A DNA stretch of 64,000 bases from the NCBI RefSeq assembly GCF_030409685.1, contig NZ_JAUFQJ010000024.1, positions 186,001-250,000 on the forward strand, in the 5' to 3' direction. Each line of letters starts with the position of its first letter. Position 1 is the stretch's first letter. Source of the stretch: Ferruginibacter paludis (GTDB lineage Bacteria; Bacteroidota; Bacteroidia; Chitinophagales; Chitinophagaceae). Shown here in pieces: positions 9,462 to 17,961 of this stretch. Below the pieces are notes generated by a model, which saw only the letters and a list, made by a program, of their open reading frames with translations, was not told where the DNA came from and did no database searches. The translations under genes were made by a program, and so were the position numbers.

Positions 9462-9974
9462 ATGCCAGTAATTCTTCCCGTAAAAGGTGTGTTGCCAATA
9501 ATGGGCAACAATTGTTTTATTGCCCCTAATGCCACCATTGTTGGAGATGTTATTATGGGCGATGATTGCAGCGTTTGGTTTAATGCGGTGATACGCGGCG
9601 ACGTTAACAGCATTATTATGGGCAATAAGGTAAACGTTCAGGATGGTGCTGTAATTCACTGTACTTATGAGAAAACGAAGGCGGTTATCGGAAATAATGT
9701 AAGCATCGGACACAATGCAATCGTGCATGGATGCGTTATAGCTGATAATGTGCTGGTTGGCATGGGCGCTATTGTAATGGACAATGTGCAGGTGGGCAGC
9801 AATTGTATCATAGCCGCAGGTGCGGTGGTACTTGAAAATACGATTATAGAACCGGGCTGTATTTACGCCGGTGTACCAGCAAAAAAAGTAAAAAACATCA
9901 GTGAAGAACTGATCAGCGGCGAAATAAACAGAATCGCCAATAATTATTTAATGTACAGCGGGTGGTTTAAATAA
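9462..9974 (+). CDS. Gamma-carbonic anhydrase family protein
   Basis: A 170-residue left-handed beta-helix protein built of hexapeptide repeats (for example NATIVGDVIMGDDCSVW). Three histidines, H66, H84 and H89, occupy the spacing of the zinc ligands of gamma-carbonic anhydrases (YrdA/PaaY/CaiE group). Such proteins are cytoplasmic trimers; some hydrate CO2, others lack measurable activity. The C-terminal helix (residues 145-170) is as expected. It is transcribed divergently from the aminotransferase gene at 8084-9271. Confidence 0.87.
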   Translation: MPVILPVKGVLPIMGNNCFIAPNATIVGDVIMGDDCSVWFNAVIRGDVNSIIMGNKVNVQDGAVIHCTYEKTKAVIGNNVSIGHNAIVHGCVIADNVLVGMGAIVMDNVQVGSNCIIAAGAVVLENTIIEPGCIYAGVPAKKVKNISEELISGEINRIANNYLMYSGWFK

Positions 9975-10034
9975 AAAATGGCAAATGATTTTTTAAGTAG
10001 CCGTCTGTAATTTTTATACACCAATCCTAATGCT

Positions 10035-10229
10035 ATGAAAAAAACCATTATTGCCCTTACCTGCCTGTGTTATGTTATGGCGTCAACAAGCTGCGCCGTT
10101 TTTAGTAAAAAAGAAAAATTAGGTTGTCCCGGCAGTCCGCAGGCTGGCCAGTTAAGCAATGATTTAAAAATTGCAAAAGGAGACAAAGTGACCCAGACAA
10201 AGTACAAAGGCGGGCGTAAAATTTATTGA
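10035..10229 (+). CDS. Small putative lipoprotein
   Basis: A 64-residue protein with a hydrophobic N-terminus and a lipobox-like MASTSC (cysteine at about residue 20), followed by a short basic mature part containing a second cysteine (LGCPGSPQAG). I do not recognise the family, although small lipoproteins with a CPG-like motif are frequent in Bacteroidota. It sits alone between the carbonic-anhydrase gene and another small gene. Confidence 0.6.
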   Translation: MKKTIIALTCLCYVMASTSCAVFSKKEKLGCPGSPQAGQLSNDLKIAKGDKVTQTKYKGGRKIY

Positions 10230-10291
10230 TTTTATGAACCCTCGTTATATTTTAAAATAAAAATTTACCCTAACCCTAAACCCCTGTAACT

Positions 10292-10594
10292 ATGTGTTAC
10301 CACCTGAAAACTAAATTCGGCAATACGGAAGCCGTTATTGATGACAACTGCGGCGTATCAAAATTTTACGCCATCGCAGAAACCCTCGCCACCGACCTGC
10401 AAATTAATTTTTTAAACCAGGTGGATGACACCGAAACCCTTGACTGGGATTTTCATTACAAAAGCCATGTGCTAACGCTGCATTATAATGTTTTCAATGG
10501 CGTATCTATTTTTCCGCAACATGTAAAAAGTGTACAACAGGAAAATAATGCCGTGATGGAAATTGCTCATTTTTTAGAACACAGAGCTTACTGA
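10292..10594 (+). CDS. Hypothetical 100-residue protein
   Basis: A soluble protein of 100 residues without signal peptide or membrane segment. I do not recognise it. It has two histidine-containing stretches (VLTLHYNV and IFPQHVK) and ends in a helical-looking segment. The start ATG at 10292 follows an A-rich leader. It stands alone, converging with rsgA. Confidence 0.5.
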   Translation: MCYHLKTKFGNTEAVIDDNCGVSKFYAIAETLATDLQINFLNQVDDTETLDWDFHYKSHVLTLHYNVFNGVSIFPQHVKSVQQENNAVMEIAHFLEHRAY

Positions 10595-10607
10595 TATTAA
10601 GAATACT

Positions 10608-10666
10608 GATTTTGCAGATTGCACGGATTGGTTTAATATAACCTGAATCAGGCAATCTGTAAAATC
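10608..10666. repeat. Imperfect inverted repeat between convergent genes
   Basis: GATTTTGCAGATTGC (10608-10622) is complementary, with one mismatch, to GCAATCTGTAAAATC (10652-10666). A nested GGTT/AACC pair lies in the loop. The sequence resembles the ATTTTACAGATTGCACGGATT-type intergenic repeats common in Bacteroidota genomes and may act as a two-way transcription stop. Confidence 0.55.
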
Positions 10667-10673
10667 AATTTGC

Positions 10674-11600
10674 TTAATAGGATTTCTCTTCTATTTTGTC
10701 CAGTATGGTACAGTAACTTATATAGCGGTCCATGTGGATGACACCTTCTTCTACCGCAGCTTTTACGGCACAGCCCGGTTCATTGGTATGCATGCAATTG
10801 TTGAACTGGCAGTCGTTGATCAGTTCCCACATTTCAGGAAAATAATGCGACAGCTCCTGCTTTGGAATATCTACCAAACCCAACTCCCTGATACCGGGCG
10901 TATCAATTACACGACCACCAAAAGGCAGGTTAAACATTTCAGCAAAAGTAGTAGTGTGCAAACCCTTCCCACTCCAGCCGCTTACATCCTGTGTTTTCAA
11001 CTGCAATTCCGGAAAAATGGTGTTTATAAAAGAAGATTTACCCACACCGCTGTGGCCGCTTAACAAAGTGGTTTTATCTTTCAATAAATTTTTCACCTCA
11101 TCTACCCCAATATTTTTCTCAATGCTCATGCCCATTACCTTGTACCCGATTGTCTCGTAGATAGATTTTAATTCGGCAAATTTTTCTGTTTCCTTTTCCT
11201 TATACAAATCTGCCTTATTAAATACTATAATGGAAGGAATGCGGTAAGCTTCTGACGTAATTAAAAAGCGGTCGATAAATCCCTGGGATGTTTTTGGCTC
11301 TTTTAAAGTAGCAAACAGCAACGACTGATCAATATTGGAAGCGATGATGTGGTGCTTGTGCTTGTTGGCAGGTGAAGTCCTGGTAATATAATTTTTACGG
11401 TCTTCAATTTCCGTAATGGTAACGGACCCCTCCAGTTCATTCTCTGCCACAATCGTTACCACATCGCCCACAGCGATCGGATTGGTACTGGTTAAACCAT
11501 CCATTTTAAACTTACCCAATATGCGGGCATTTAAAACTGTCCCCTCCTCGCTTTGCACCACATACCAACTGCCGGTACTTTTATAAACTGTTGCCTTCAT
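10674..11600 (-). CDS. rsgA: Ribosome small subunit-dependent GTPase A
   Basis: A 308-residue circularly permuted GTPase that checks late maturation of the 30S subunit. The motif order is G4 (NKAD, 128-131), then G1 (GHSGVGKS, 182-189), then G3 (DTPG, 233-236), the hallmark of RsgA/YjeQ. An OB fold occupies the first 70 residues. The C-terminal zinc-binding set C264, C269, H271, C277 is complete. Length and layout are normal. It appears monocistronic. Confidence 0.96.
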   Translation of the reverse strand: MKATVYKSTGSWYVVQSEEGTVLNARILGKFKMDGLTSTNPIAVGDVVTIVAENELEGSVTITEIEDRKNYITRTSPANKHKHHIIASNIDQSLLFATLKEPKTSQGFIDRFLITSEAYRIPSIIVFNKADLYKEKETEKFAELKSIYETIGYKVMGMSIEKNIGVDEVKNLLKDKTTLLSGHSGVGKSSFINTIFPELQLKTQDVSGWSGKGLHTTTFAEMFNLPFGGRVIDTPGIRELGLVDIPKQELSHYFPEMWELINDCQFNNCMHTNEPGCAVKAAVEEGVIHMDRYISYCTILDKIEEKSY

Positions 11601-11795
11601 TGTGCACGAATTTCACCAATAAAAATGAATAAAAAAATTGTTTGAAGAAAGCAGCAGGCGGAAGGCTTAAGGCTGAAAGTGCAGGGGTCGGGCGTATAGT
11701 TCCCAACTTTTGCTAAAAAAAATGTTGATGCTATATGAAATTCAATACGGTAGATAAAGCGATGTTACCGCTTATCAATTTTTTTAAAACTACCA

Positions 11796-11824
11796 TTGAA
11801 CATATCAATAACGACTTACATTTG
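11796..11824 (+). promoter_or_regulatory. Bacteroidota promoter before the M16 peptidase pair
   Basis: TTG at 11796-11798 is followed after 18 bases by TACATTTG (11817-11824), an exact match to the -7 consensus TAnnTTTG. The M16 gene starts 19 bases downstream. Confidence 0.55.
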
Positions 11825-11842
11825 ACTTTCAATTAAACAAAT

Positions 11843-13150
11843 ATGAAGAAGAGATTTTTTTATTTTTTCCTGATGGCAAGCGCCGTTTCGGCCAGCGCTC
11901 AAAAAATAGTTTACACCGAGTACGACTTAAAAAATGGTTTGCATGTTATTTTACACCAGGACAAATCAGCCCCCGTAGTAGCGGTATCTGTGATGTATCA
12001 TGTGGGAAGCAAGGATGAACAACCCAACAGAACAGGCTTTGCCCACTTTTTTGAACACCTGCTTTTTGAAGGCAGTGACAATATTAAACGTGGCGAATTT
12101 ATGAAAATTGTGAGCAGCAATGGCGGTCAAAATAACGCTAATACTACCCAGGACCGCACTTTTTATTATGAAGTTTTTCCTTCCAATCAATTGGCTACCG
12201 GTATATGGCTGGAGAGTGAACGCATGATGCACCCGGTGATAAATGAAGTGGGCGTAAAAACACAAAATGAAGTTGTAAAAGAAGAGAAAAGATTGCGGGT
12301 GGATAACCAACCCTACGGCAATTTTTTCAGTGAAGTAATGAAACACCTTTTTACAAAACATCCCTACAATTGGGTAACAATTGGCAGCATGGCCGATCTG
12401 GATGCGGCAACACTGGATGAATTCAAGGCCTTCAATAAAAAATATTATACTCCCAATAATGCTGTACTGACTATAGCAGGTGATATAGATATCGCTAAAA
12501 CAAAAGCGTTGGTGGAAAGTTATTTTGCAGATATTCCTTCCGGAGTTGCAATAACAAGAACAACTGCCAAAGAAGATCCAATCACGAGTGAGATTATTGA
12601 CACGGCATATGACAACAATATCCAGATACCGGCTATTTTAGCAGCCTATCGTGTACCGGGTGAAACAAGCAAAGAATCGAAAACACTCGAAATGGCAAGT
12701 GCGGTTTTAAGCCAGGGCAACAGCAGCAGGATGTCTAAAAAAATGGTGGATGATAAAAAGAATTCTGTGCAGGTTGGCTCTTTTAACTATTCGCTGGAAG
12801 ATTATGGCGCCTACATTATTTACGCGTTGCCCAATAACGAAACTCCGCTGGATACACTGCTGAATGATATGAATGAAGAAGTGATTAAACTGCAAACCAG
12901 TTTAATCAGCGAAAGTGAATTTACCAAATTACAAAACCAGTTTGAAAACGATTATATAGGTAAAAACAGCAAAATGCTGGGCGTAGCCGAAAACCTGGCG
13001 GATGGATATACCTTTTACAAAAACACCAATAACATCAATACCGAACTGGATGAAATCAGGAAGATCACCCGCCAGGATATACAGGATGTGGCCAAAAAAT
13101 ATTTGAACAAAAACCAGCGGGTAGTTTTGTATTATCTGCCTAAAAAATAA
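11843..13150 (+). CDS. Periplasmic M16 zinc peptidase, catalytic subunit
   Basis: A 435-residue exported zinc protease of the M16 (pitrilysin/processing-peptidase) family. Residues 1-20 form a signal peptide ending SASAQ. The inverted zinc motif HFFEH is at residues 68-72, and the downstream glutamates in NEVVKEEKRLR fit the third ligand. Both halves of the M16 fold are present. The next gene, 49 bases downstream, encodes a homologue without the zinc motif, so the two probably form a heterodimer. The peptide substrate is unknown. Confidence 0.9.
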   Translation: MKKRFFYFFLMASAVSASAQKIVYTEYDLKNGLHVILHQDKSAPVVAVSVMYHVGSKDEQPNRTGFAHFFEHLLFEGSDNIKRGEFMKIVSSNGGQNNANTTQDRTFYYEVFPSNQLATGIWLESERMMHPVINEVGVKTQNEVVKEEKRLRVDNQPYGNFFSEVMKHLFTKHPYNWVTIGSMADLDAATLDEFKAFNKKYYTPNNAVLTIAGDIDIAKTKALVESYFADIPSGVAITRTTAKEDPITSEIIDTAYDNNIQIPAILAAYRVPGETSKESKTLEMASAVLSQGNSSRMSKKMVDDKKNSVQVGSFNYSLEDYGAYIIYALPNNETPLDTLLNDMNEEVIKLQTSLISESEFTKLQNQFENDYIGKNSKMLGVAENLADGYTFYKNTNNINTELDEIRKITRQDIQDVAKKYLNKNQRVVLYYLPKK

Positions 13151-13199
13151 TAGCACAACTTATTTGATCAAGGATATCATAAAGCAAAAAAATATTTAA

Positions 13200-15296
13200 A
13201 TGAAAAAATTATTAATCGTTGCAATCAGTGTTGTTTTGTTACAGCAGGGTTTTGCACAAATAAAAGTTGACAGATCTAAAAAGCCGGCAGCCGGGCCAGC
13301 GCCTGTGATTGCCATAAAGGATCCGGTAATATTTACGCTGCCGAATGGCATGACTATACTGGTGGTGGAAAATCATAAATTTCCAAAAGTGACGGCTTCT
13401 TTAAACATTGATGCAGGCCCGATACAGGAAGGAAAAAAAGCCGGCCTTGTAGACTTGATGGGGCAGATGCTTGCGGAAGGAACTACCAGCATGGCCAAAG
13501 ATAAATTTGATGAAGCTGTTGACCTGATTGGTGCAGAAGTTAGTCTTTCGGCCTCGGGCGGTTATGCCAGCGCATTGACCCGCTATTTTGATAAAGCATT
13601 TAATTTACTGGCTGATGGATTAAAAAATCCGGCTTTTCCAGCAGCGTCTTTTGATAAATTAAAATCATTTACGCTTACCGGGTTAAAAGCGAATGAAAAA
13701 AGTGCACCGGCCATTGCAGCAAGGGTGAATGCAGCTTTAAGCTATGGCAAACAAACAGCCATGGGTGAGTTTACAACCGAAGAAACGGTAAAAGGTCTTA
13801 CACTGGACGATGTAAAAGAGGCGTATAAAAATTACATTACCCCATCCCGTTCTTACCTCACTTTTGTGGGCGACATAACACCAGAAGCTGCAAAGGAACT
13901 GGCCACAAAAGCCTTTGGAGAATGGACAGGAAAAAAACTTGTCCTTCCCGTAATTCCATTGGTAAAAAATCCCGCCAGAACTGAAATAGATTTTGTTGAT
14001 GTACCTACTGCCGTACAAGGGCAGGTAAGCGTTGGCAACCTGATCAGCAACCCGATGAACAATAAAGATTATCATGCCCTACTGGTAGCCAACCAAATTT
14101 TAGGTGGCGGAGCAGAAAGTAAATTATTTATGAACCTGCGGGAAAAACACGGATTTACCTACGGCAGTTATTCAAGGGTTGGCAGCGGCCGCTTTCAAAG
14201 TTTATTTACGGCAAGCGCCGCCGTTAGAAGTGATAAGGTAGATAGTGCTACTGCCGAAATATTTGGCGAAATTTTAAATATGCGGGACGGAAAAATTACC
14301 CAGGAAGAACTGGATAATGCAAAAGCTATCTACAACGGCTCTTTTGCCCTTGGCATGGAAGACCCCGCCCGCACTGCTACTTATGCATCCAATATTTTGA
14401 TCAATAATTTACCCAAGGATTTTTACAGAACTTATCTGCAGAAAATAAACGCCGTTAAGCTCAGCGATTTAAAAAGGGTATCGGGAACCTATTTTAACGA
14501 AACCAGTTCACGGATTGTGATTGCAGGCAATGGCGCTGTTATACTACCCAAATTAATGCGGCTTGGTTACCCGGTAAAAAGATACGACCGGTTTGCCAAT
14601 CTTATAGTTGGCAAACCTGCTGATAAAAAAGGTACCGAAACTCCAAAAAATACCAACAGTATTTCAGCCGCCGAAATTATTGAAACCTATTTAAAAGCAA
14701 TTGGTGGTAAGGAAGAGGTAAAAAAAGTTACCAGCTTATCAGCGGTTATAAGTCTTGATATGATGGGCCGTACATTTGACGGGGTAGAAAAGCGAATGAA
14801 TCCCAACCTGCAGATGATGGAATTAAAAATGGGCACCATAACGGTAATGAAAATGATGTTCAATGGTGCTACCGGGTTTCAGCAGCAGGGGCCACAAAAA
14901 AAGGATTTCACTGATAAGGAAATTAAAGAGGCAATGGATGATAAAGGTGTAATTCCCCAGTTGTTCTATATAACTGATGGCGCTTACAAAACCAATTATC
15001 TTGGCACAGGCAAAGTAGATGAAGAAGACACTTATCGTTTGCAGGTTATAATGCCAAGCGGAAGAAGTACTGTGCAGGAATACAGTGTAAAGACCGGCTT
15101 GTTATTGAAGGAAGAAACTACTTCAACCCAGGAAGGTGCAGATGTGCCGCTGACTGTAGAGTATAAAAACTATCAAAAAACAGGGACCCTGCTGCTGCCA
15201 ACAGAAGTTACCAGGATTGCCGGCGGCCAGGAAATCCCTTTTAAATACAAAGAAATAAAATTAAATGAAGGCGTAACTGATGCTGATTTTAAATAA
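13200..15296 (+). CDS. Inactive M16 homologue with extra C-terminal domain
   Basis: A 698-residue exported protein. A signal peptide (residues 1-19) is followed by an M16 fold (about 45-460) in which the HxxEH motif is missing: the equivalent place reads LVDLMGQMLAEGT. The family is known for pairing such non-catalytic subunits with an active one, here the gene directly upstream. Residues about 490-698 form an additional beta-rich domain reminiscent of outer-membrane lipoprotein-sorting or DUF4292-type folds (AIGGKEEVKKVTSLSAVISL); the exact family is uncertain. An intrinsic terminator follows. Confidence 0.85.
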   Translation: MKKLLIVAISVVLLQQGFAQIKVDRSKKPAAGPAPVIAIKDPVIFTLPNGMTILVVENHKFPKVTASLNIDAGPIQEGKKAGLVDLMGQMLAEGTTSMAKDKFDEAVDLIGAEVSLSASGGYASALTRYFDKAFNLLADGLKNPAFPAASFDKLKSFTLTGLKANEKSAPAIAARVNAALSYGKQTAMGEFTTEETVKGLTLDDVKEAYKNYITPSRSYLTFVGDITPEAAKELATKAFGEWTGKKLVLPVIPLVKNPARTEIDFVDVPTAVQGQVSVGNLISNPMNNKDYHALLVANQILGGGAESKLFMNLREKHGFTYGSYSRVGSGRFQSLFTASAAVRSDKVDSATAEIFGEILNMRDGKITQEELDNAKAIYNGSFALGMEDPARTATYASNILINNLPKDFYRTYLQKINAVKLSDLKRVSGTYFNETSSRIVIAGNGAVILPKLMRLGYPVKRYDRFANLIVGKPADKKGTETPKNTNSISAAEIIETYLKAIGGKEEVKKVTSLSAVISLDMMGRTFDGVEKRMNPNLQMMELKMGTITVMKMMFNGATGFQQQGPQKKDFTDKEIKEAMDDKGVIPQLFYITDGAYKTNYLGTGKVDEEDTYRLQVIMPSGRSTVQEYSVKTGLLLKEETTSTQEGADVPLTVEYKNYQKTGTLLLPTEVTRIAGGQEIPFKYKEIKLNEGVTDADFK

Positions 15297-15323
15297 GCAA
15301 TTCTCTTAAACTTTTTAAAAAAG

Positions 15324-15355
15324 TCCATTCCCGCAAAGAATGGATTTTTTATTTT
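15324..15355 (+). terminator. Intrinsic terminator after the M16 operon
   Basis: TCCATTC (15324-15330) pairs with GAATGGA (15338-15344) across a seven-base loop, followed by TTTTTTATTTT. Confidence 0.85.
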
Positions 15356-15491
15356 ACCAAGCCAAATTTTTGCAGGCGTCCATCACAGCAAACGGCCGCC
15401 CCTGTACAATAAGACCTTTAACAAAAAAATAGGCATTATATTCGCTGCATCAATTTTGATTTAATTTTATTTGCCATTAAACTTTTAAAAC

Positions 15492-16187
15492 ATGGAAGCA
15501 GCAAAACCCAAAATATTATTGTGCGAAGATGATACCAACCTGGGTATGGTCTTAAAAAATTACCTTGAACTGAACGATTATGATGTAGTGCTGGAAAGAG
15601 ATGGCCGTCTTGGCCTGGCCGCATTTCAACGGGAAAAATTTGATATCTGTTTACTGGATGTAATGATGCCAAATATGGATGGCTTCACATTAGCTGAAGA
15701 AATCCGCGATATCAATCCCGATGTGCCGTTATTTTTCTTATCGGCCAAAACCATGAAAGATGATATTATACAGGGATACAAACTGGGGGCAGATGACTAC
15801 ATTACCAAGCCGTTTGACAGTGAAGTGTTATTATTGAAAATAAAAGCCATTTTAAAACGCAACGAAGAAATGCACCGTGAAGAAGTGAACGCAGAGTTTG
15901 ATATGGGGAAGTATCATTTCAACCCACGCCTGCGGGAGCTGGTGTATGAAGGAAAGGTGCAAACCTTATCCCCAAAAGAAAACGAATTATTAAAGATGCT
16001 GTGTGAGTATAAAAATGATTTGTTGCAGCGGGAGATTGCCTTAAAGAAAATCTGGGGCAGCGATACTTATTTTAATGGCCGCAGCATGGATGTATACATT
16101 GCCAAATTGCGCAAGTATTTGAAAGAAGACAGTACCATTGAAATTGTGAATATTCACGGCAATGGCTTCAGGTTAGTAGCAGCATAG
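15492..16187 (+). CDS. rprY: OmpR-family response regulator (RprY-like)
   Basis: A 231-residue two-component regulator. The receiver domain (residues 6-122) has the acidic pocket EDD (12-14), phospho-acceptor D56 in LLDVMMP and K106 in ITKPF. A C-terminal winged helix of the OmpR type follows (about 130-230, with LSPKENELLKML and SMDVYIAKLRKYL). It closely resembles the RprY group of Bacteroidota. No histidine kinase gene adjoins it, so its partner must be elsewhere. The gene symbol is by resemblance. Confidence 0.85.
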   Translation: MEAAKPKILLCEDDTNLGMVLKNYLELNDYDVVLERDGRLGLAAFQREKFDICLLDVMMPNMDGFTLAEEIRDINPDVPLFFLSAKTMKDDIIQGYKLGADDYITKPFDSEVLLLKIKAILKRNEEMHREEVNAEFDMGKYHFNPRLRELVYEGKVQTLSPKENELLKMLCEYKNDLLQREIALKKIWGSDTYFNGRSMDVYIAKLRKYLKEDSTIEIVNIHGNGFRLVAA

Positions 16188-16221
16188 CATATAAACAACC
16201 AATCATACCTTTCAGGATTAT

Positions 16222-16259
16222 AAAAAATGCCAAAGTTCAAAAAAACTTTGGCATTTTTT
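16222..16259. terminator. Bidirectional intrinsic terminator
   Basis: A perfect 16-bp stem (16222-16237 with 16244-16259, core ATGCCAAAGTT) encloses a six-base loop. The A- and T-runs at its two ends let it serve both the regulator gene on the left and ruvB on the right. Confidence 0.9.
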
Positions 16260-16281
16260 ATTTTATAAGTATGGTAAAATT

Positions 16282-17313
16282 CTAAAACAATGCGCCGGCA
16301 AAACCTGCGCCGGGTGCTGCTTTACCGAGATGCTGATAGGCTTTAGCCGTAGCTTCCCTTCCTCTTGCAGTACGTTGCAAAAAGCCTTCCTGGATCAGGA
16401 ATGGCTCGTATACTTCTTCCAGTGTGCCCGGCTCTTCCCCCACCGCAGTGGCTATGGTAGTTATACCAACCGGTCCACCCTTAAATTTATCAATGATGGC
16501 ATTCAGAATACGGTTGTCCATTTCATCCAGGCCATGCTCATCTACATTCAATGCTTTTAAGGAATGCTGTGTAATGCCTATATCAATGTTGCCATCGTTT
16601 AACACTTGCGCAAAATCACGAACCCTCCTTAAAAGTCCGTTGGCGATACGTGGTGTGCCGCGGCTGCGCCGTGCAATTTCATCTGCGGCAGCTGTAGATA
16701 TGGATGTGTTTAATATCGATGCAGACCGCAAAATAATTTTCTGCAATGTTGCAGCGTTGTAATATTCCAACCTTGATTTGATCCCGAAACGGGATAACAG
16801 CGGTGCTGTAAGTAAACCGCTCCTGGTAGTTGCGCCAATCAGCGTAAAGGGATTTAAATTAATCTGTACGCTTCTTGCATTTGGACCACTGTCAATCATA
16901 ATATCGATGCGGTAATCTTCCATCGCCGCATATAAATACTCTTCCACCACATTACTGAGGCGGTGTATCTCATCAATAAATAATACGTCGTTGGTTTCCA
17001 GGTTAGTTAGCAGTCCTGCCAAATCACCGGGTTTTTCAATTACAGGACCACTGGTTTCTTTAATAGTTACACCCAGTTCGTTGGCAACAATCCGGCTAAG
17101 TGTAGTTTTACCTAACCCGGGAGGACCATGAAATAAAATATGATCCAGGGCCTCCCCTCTTATTTTAGCTGCCTTAATAAATATCCTTAAGTTCTCTATC
17201 GTTTGCGGCTGGCCTGAAAAATCGGCCATTTCACTGGGCCGGATGTTATTTTCAAAATCCTTTTCCGCAGAACTCAATGCTTCTCCATCCTTATTTAAAT
17301 TCGGGTTTGCCAT
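16282..17313 (-). CDS. ruvB: Holliday junction branch migration helicase RuvB
   Basis: A 343-residue AAA+ motor that drives branch migration with RuvA. Walker A GPPGLGKTT (63-71), Walker B LFIDEIHRLS, the sensor region GATTRSGLLTAPLLSRFG and a C-terminal winged helix (GVTTIA-type GPVGITTIATAVGE) are all present. Length is standard for the family. ruvA and ruvC are not in the window, as is usual in Bacteroidota where these genes are often apart. Confidence 0.97.
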   Translation of the reverse strand: MANPNLNKDGEALSSAEKDFENNIRPSEMADFSGQPQTIENLRIFIKAAKIRGEALDHILFHGPPGLGKTTLSRIVANELGVTIKETSGPVIEKPGDLAGLLTNLETNDVLFIDEIHRLSNVVEEYLYAAMEDYRIDIMIDSGPNARSVQINLNPFTLIGATTRSGLLTAPLLSRFGIKSRLEYYNAATLQKIILRSASILNTSISTAAADEIARRSRGTPRIANGLLRRVRDFAQVLNDGNIDIGITQHSLKALNVDEHGLDEMDNRILNAIIDKFKGGPVGITTIATAVGEEPGTLEEVYEPFLIQEGFLQRTARGREATAKAYQHLGKAAPGAGFAGALF

Positions 17314-17438
17314 GCTGTAAAAATAATCATTTAAGCAATGAGGTGATGGCTAATTTTTAGGGATGTTTTGCAGAGCTTTTTAAAAAGCGCCATTTTTAAA
17401 TTGCGGAAAAATTAACCTTCAAAAAATAAAGAGATTAA

Positions 17439-17456
17439 TATTTGTATATACAAACA
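17439..17456. promoter_or_regulatory. MarR operator, copy 1 (upstream of the regulator)
   Basis: TATTTGTATATACAAACA contains the perfect 14-bp palindrome TTTGTATATACAAA (17441-17454). The same 18 bases recur at 17924-17941. It ends 24 bases before the MarR start, placing it over or next to the promoter and suggesting autorepression. Confidence 0.8.
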
Positions 17457-17480
17457 AAATGTTTTTACTTTGTGTTTGTT

Positions 17481-17909
17481 ATGAAAGCATCAGGAAGCAG
17501 GTTCAGTAAGTGTTTATATTTTTCGGCCAACGCTTTTGCCCGCAAAGTGGAGAAGCTGGCTACTAACAGCTGGAAGAAAATCAATCTTACACCCAGTCAT
17601 GCCTATTTGCTGATGACCGTTATTGAAGAGCCGGGTGTACAGCCCGGAAAGCTGGCGGAAGAAATGCAGCTTACACCCAGTACAATCACACGTTTGATAG
17701 AAAAAATGGAAGAAAATAAATTGGTGGTACGAACGACTGAAGGCAAAGTAACCAATGTATATCCTACACCAAAAGCCAACCAATTATATCCGCAAATGAA
17801 AGATTGCCTGGATGAATTTTATACGAATTGTATTTCCATTTTAGGGGCGGAAGAAATGAAGCGGACGGCACAAAACATCAACAAATTGAGCGACAAACTA
17901 AGCAGTTAA
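17481..17909 (+). CDS. MarR-family transcriptional regulator
   Basis: A 142-residue winged-helix dimer of the MarR family. The DNA-binding part reads QPGKLAEEMQLTPSTITRLIEKMEENKLVVR, with the wing after it (TTEGKVTNVYPTPKA). ATG at 17481 is chosen over an upstream ATG at 17442 because the latter overlaps the operator palindrome. Identical operators lie before this gene and before the downstream oxidoreductase gene. The regulator therefore probably represses itself and its neighbour until an unknown ligand or oxidant releases it. Confidence 0.88.
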   Translation: MKASGSRFSKCLYFSANAFARKVEKLATNSWKKINLTPSHAYLLMTVIEEPGVQPGKLAEEMQLTPSTITRLIEKMEENKLVVRTTEGKVTNVYPTPKANQLYPQMKDCLDEFYTNCISILGAEEMKRTAQNINKLSDKLSS

Positions 17910-17923
17910 ATTTTTTTTATTAT

Positions 17924-17941
17924 TATTTGTATATACAAACA
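17924..17941. promoter_or_regulatory. MarR operator, copy 2 (upstream of the NmrA-like gene)
   Basis: An exact 18-base copy of the site at 17439-17456, including palindrome TTTGTATATACAAA (17926-17939). It lies 20 bases before the NmrA-like gene start. Confidence 0.8.
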
Positions 17942-17961
17942 TTAAACAACAAACCATTATT

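Noticed and set aside
9272..9625. 118-codon N-terminal extension of the class III aminotransferase
   Set aside because: It runs antisense through the gamma-carbonic anhydrase gene, has no family similarity, and the enzyme has a normal start at 9271.
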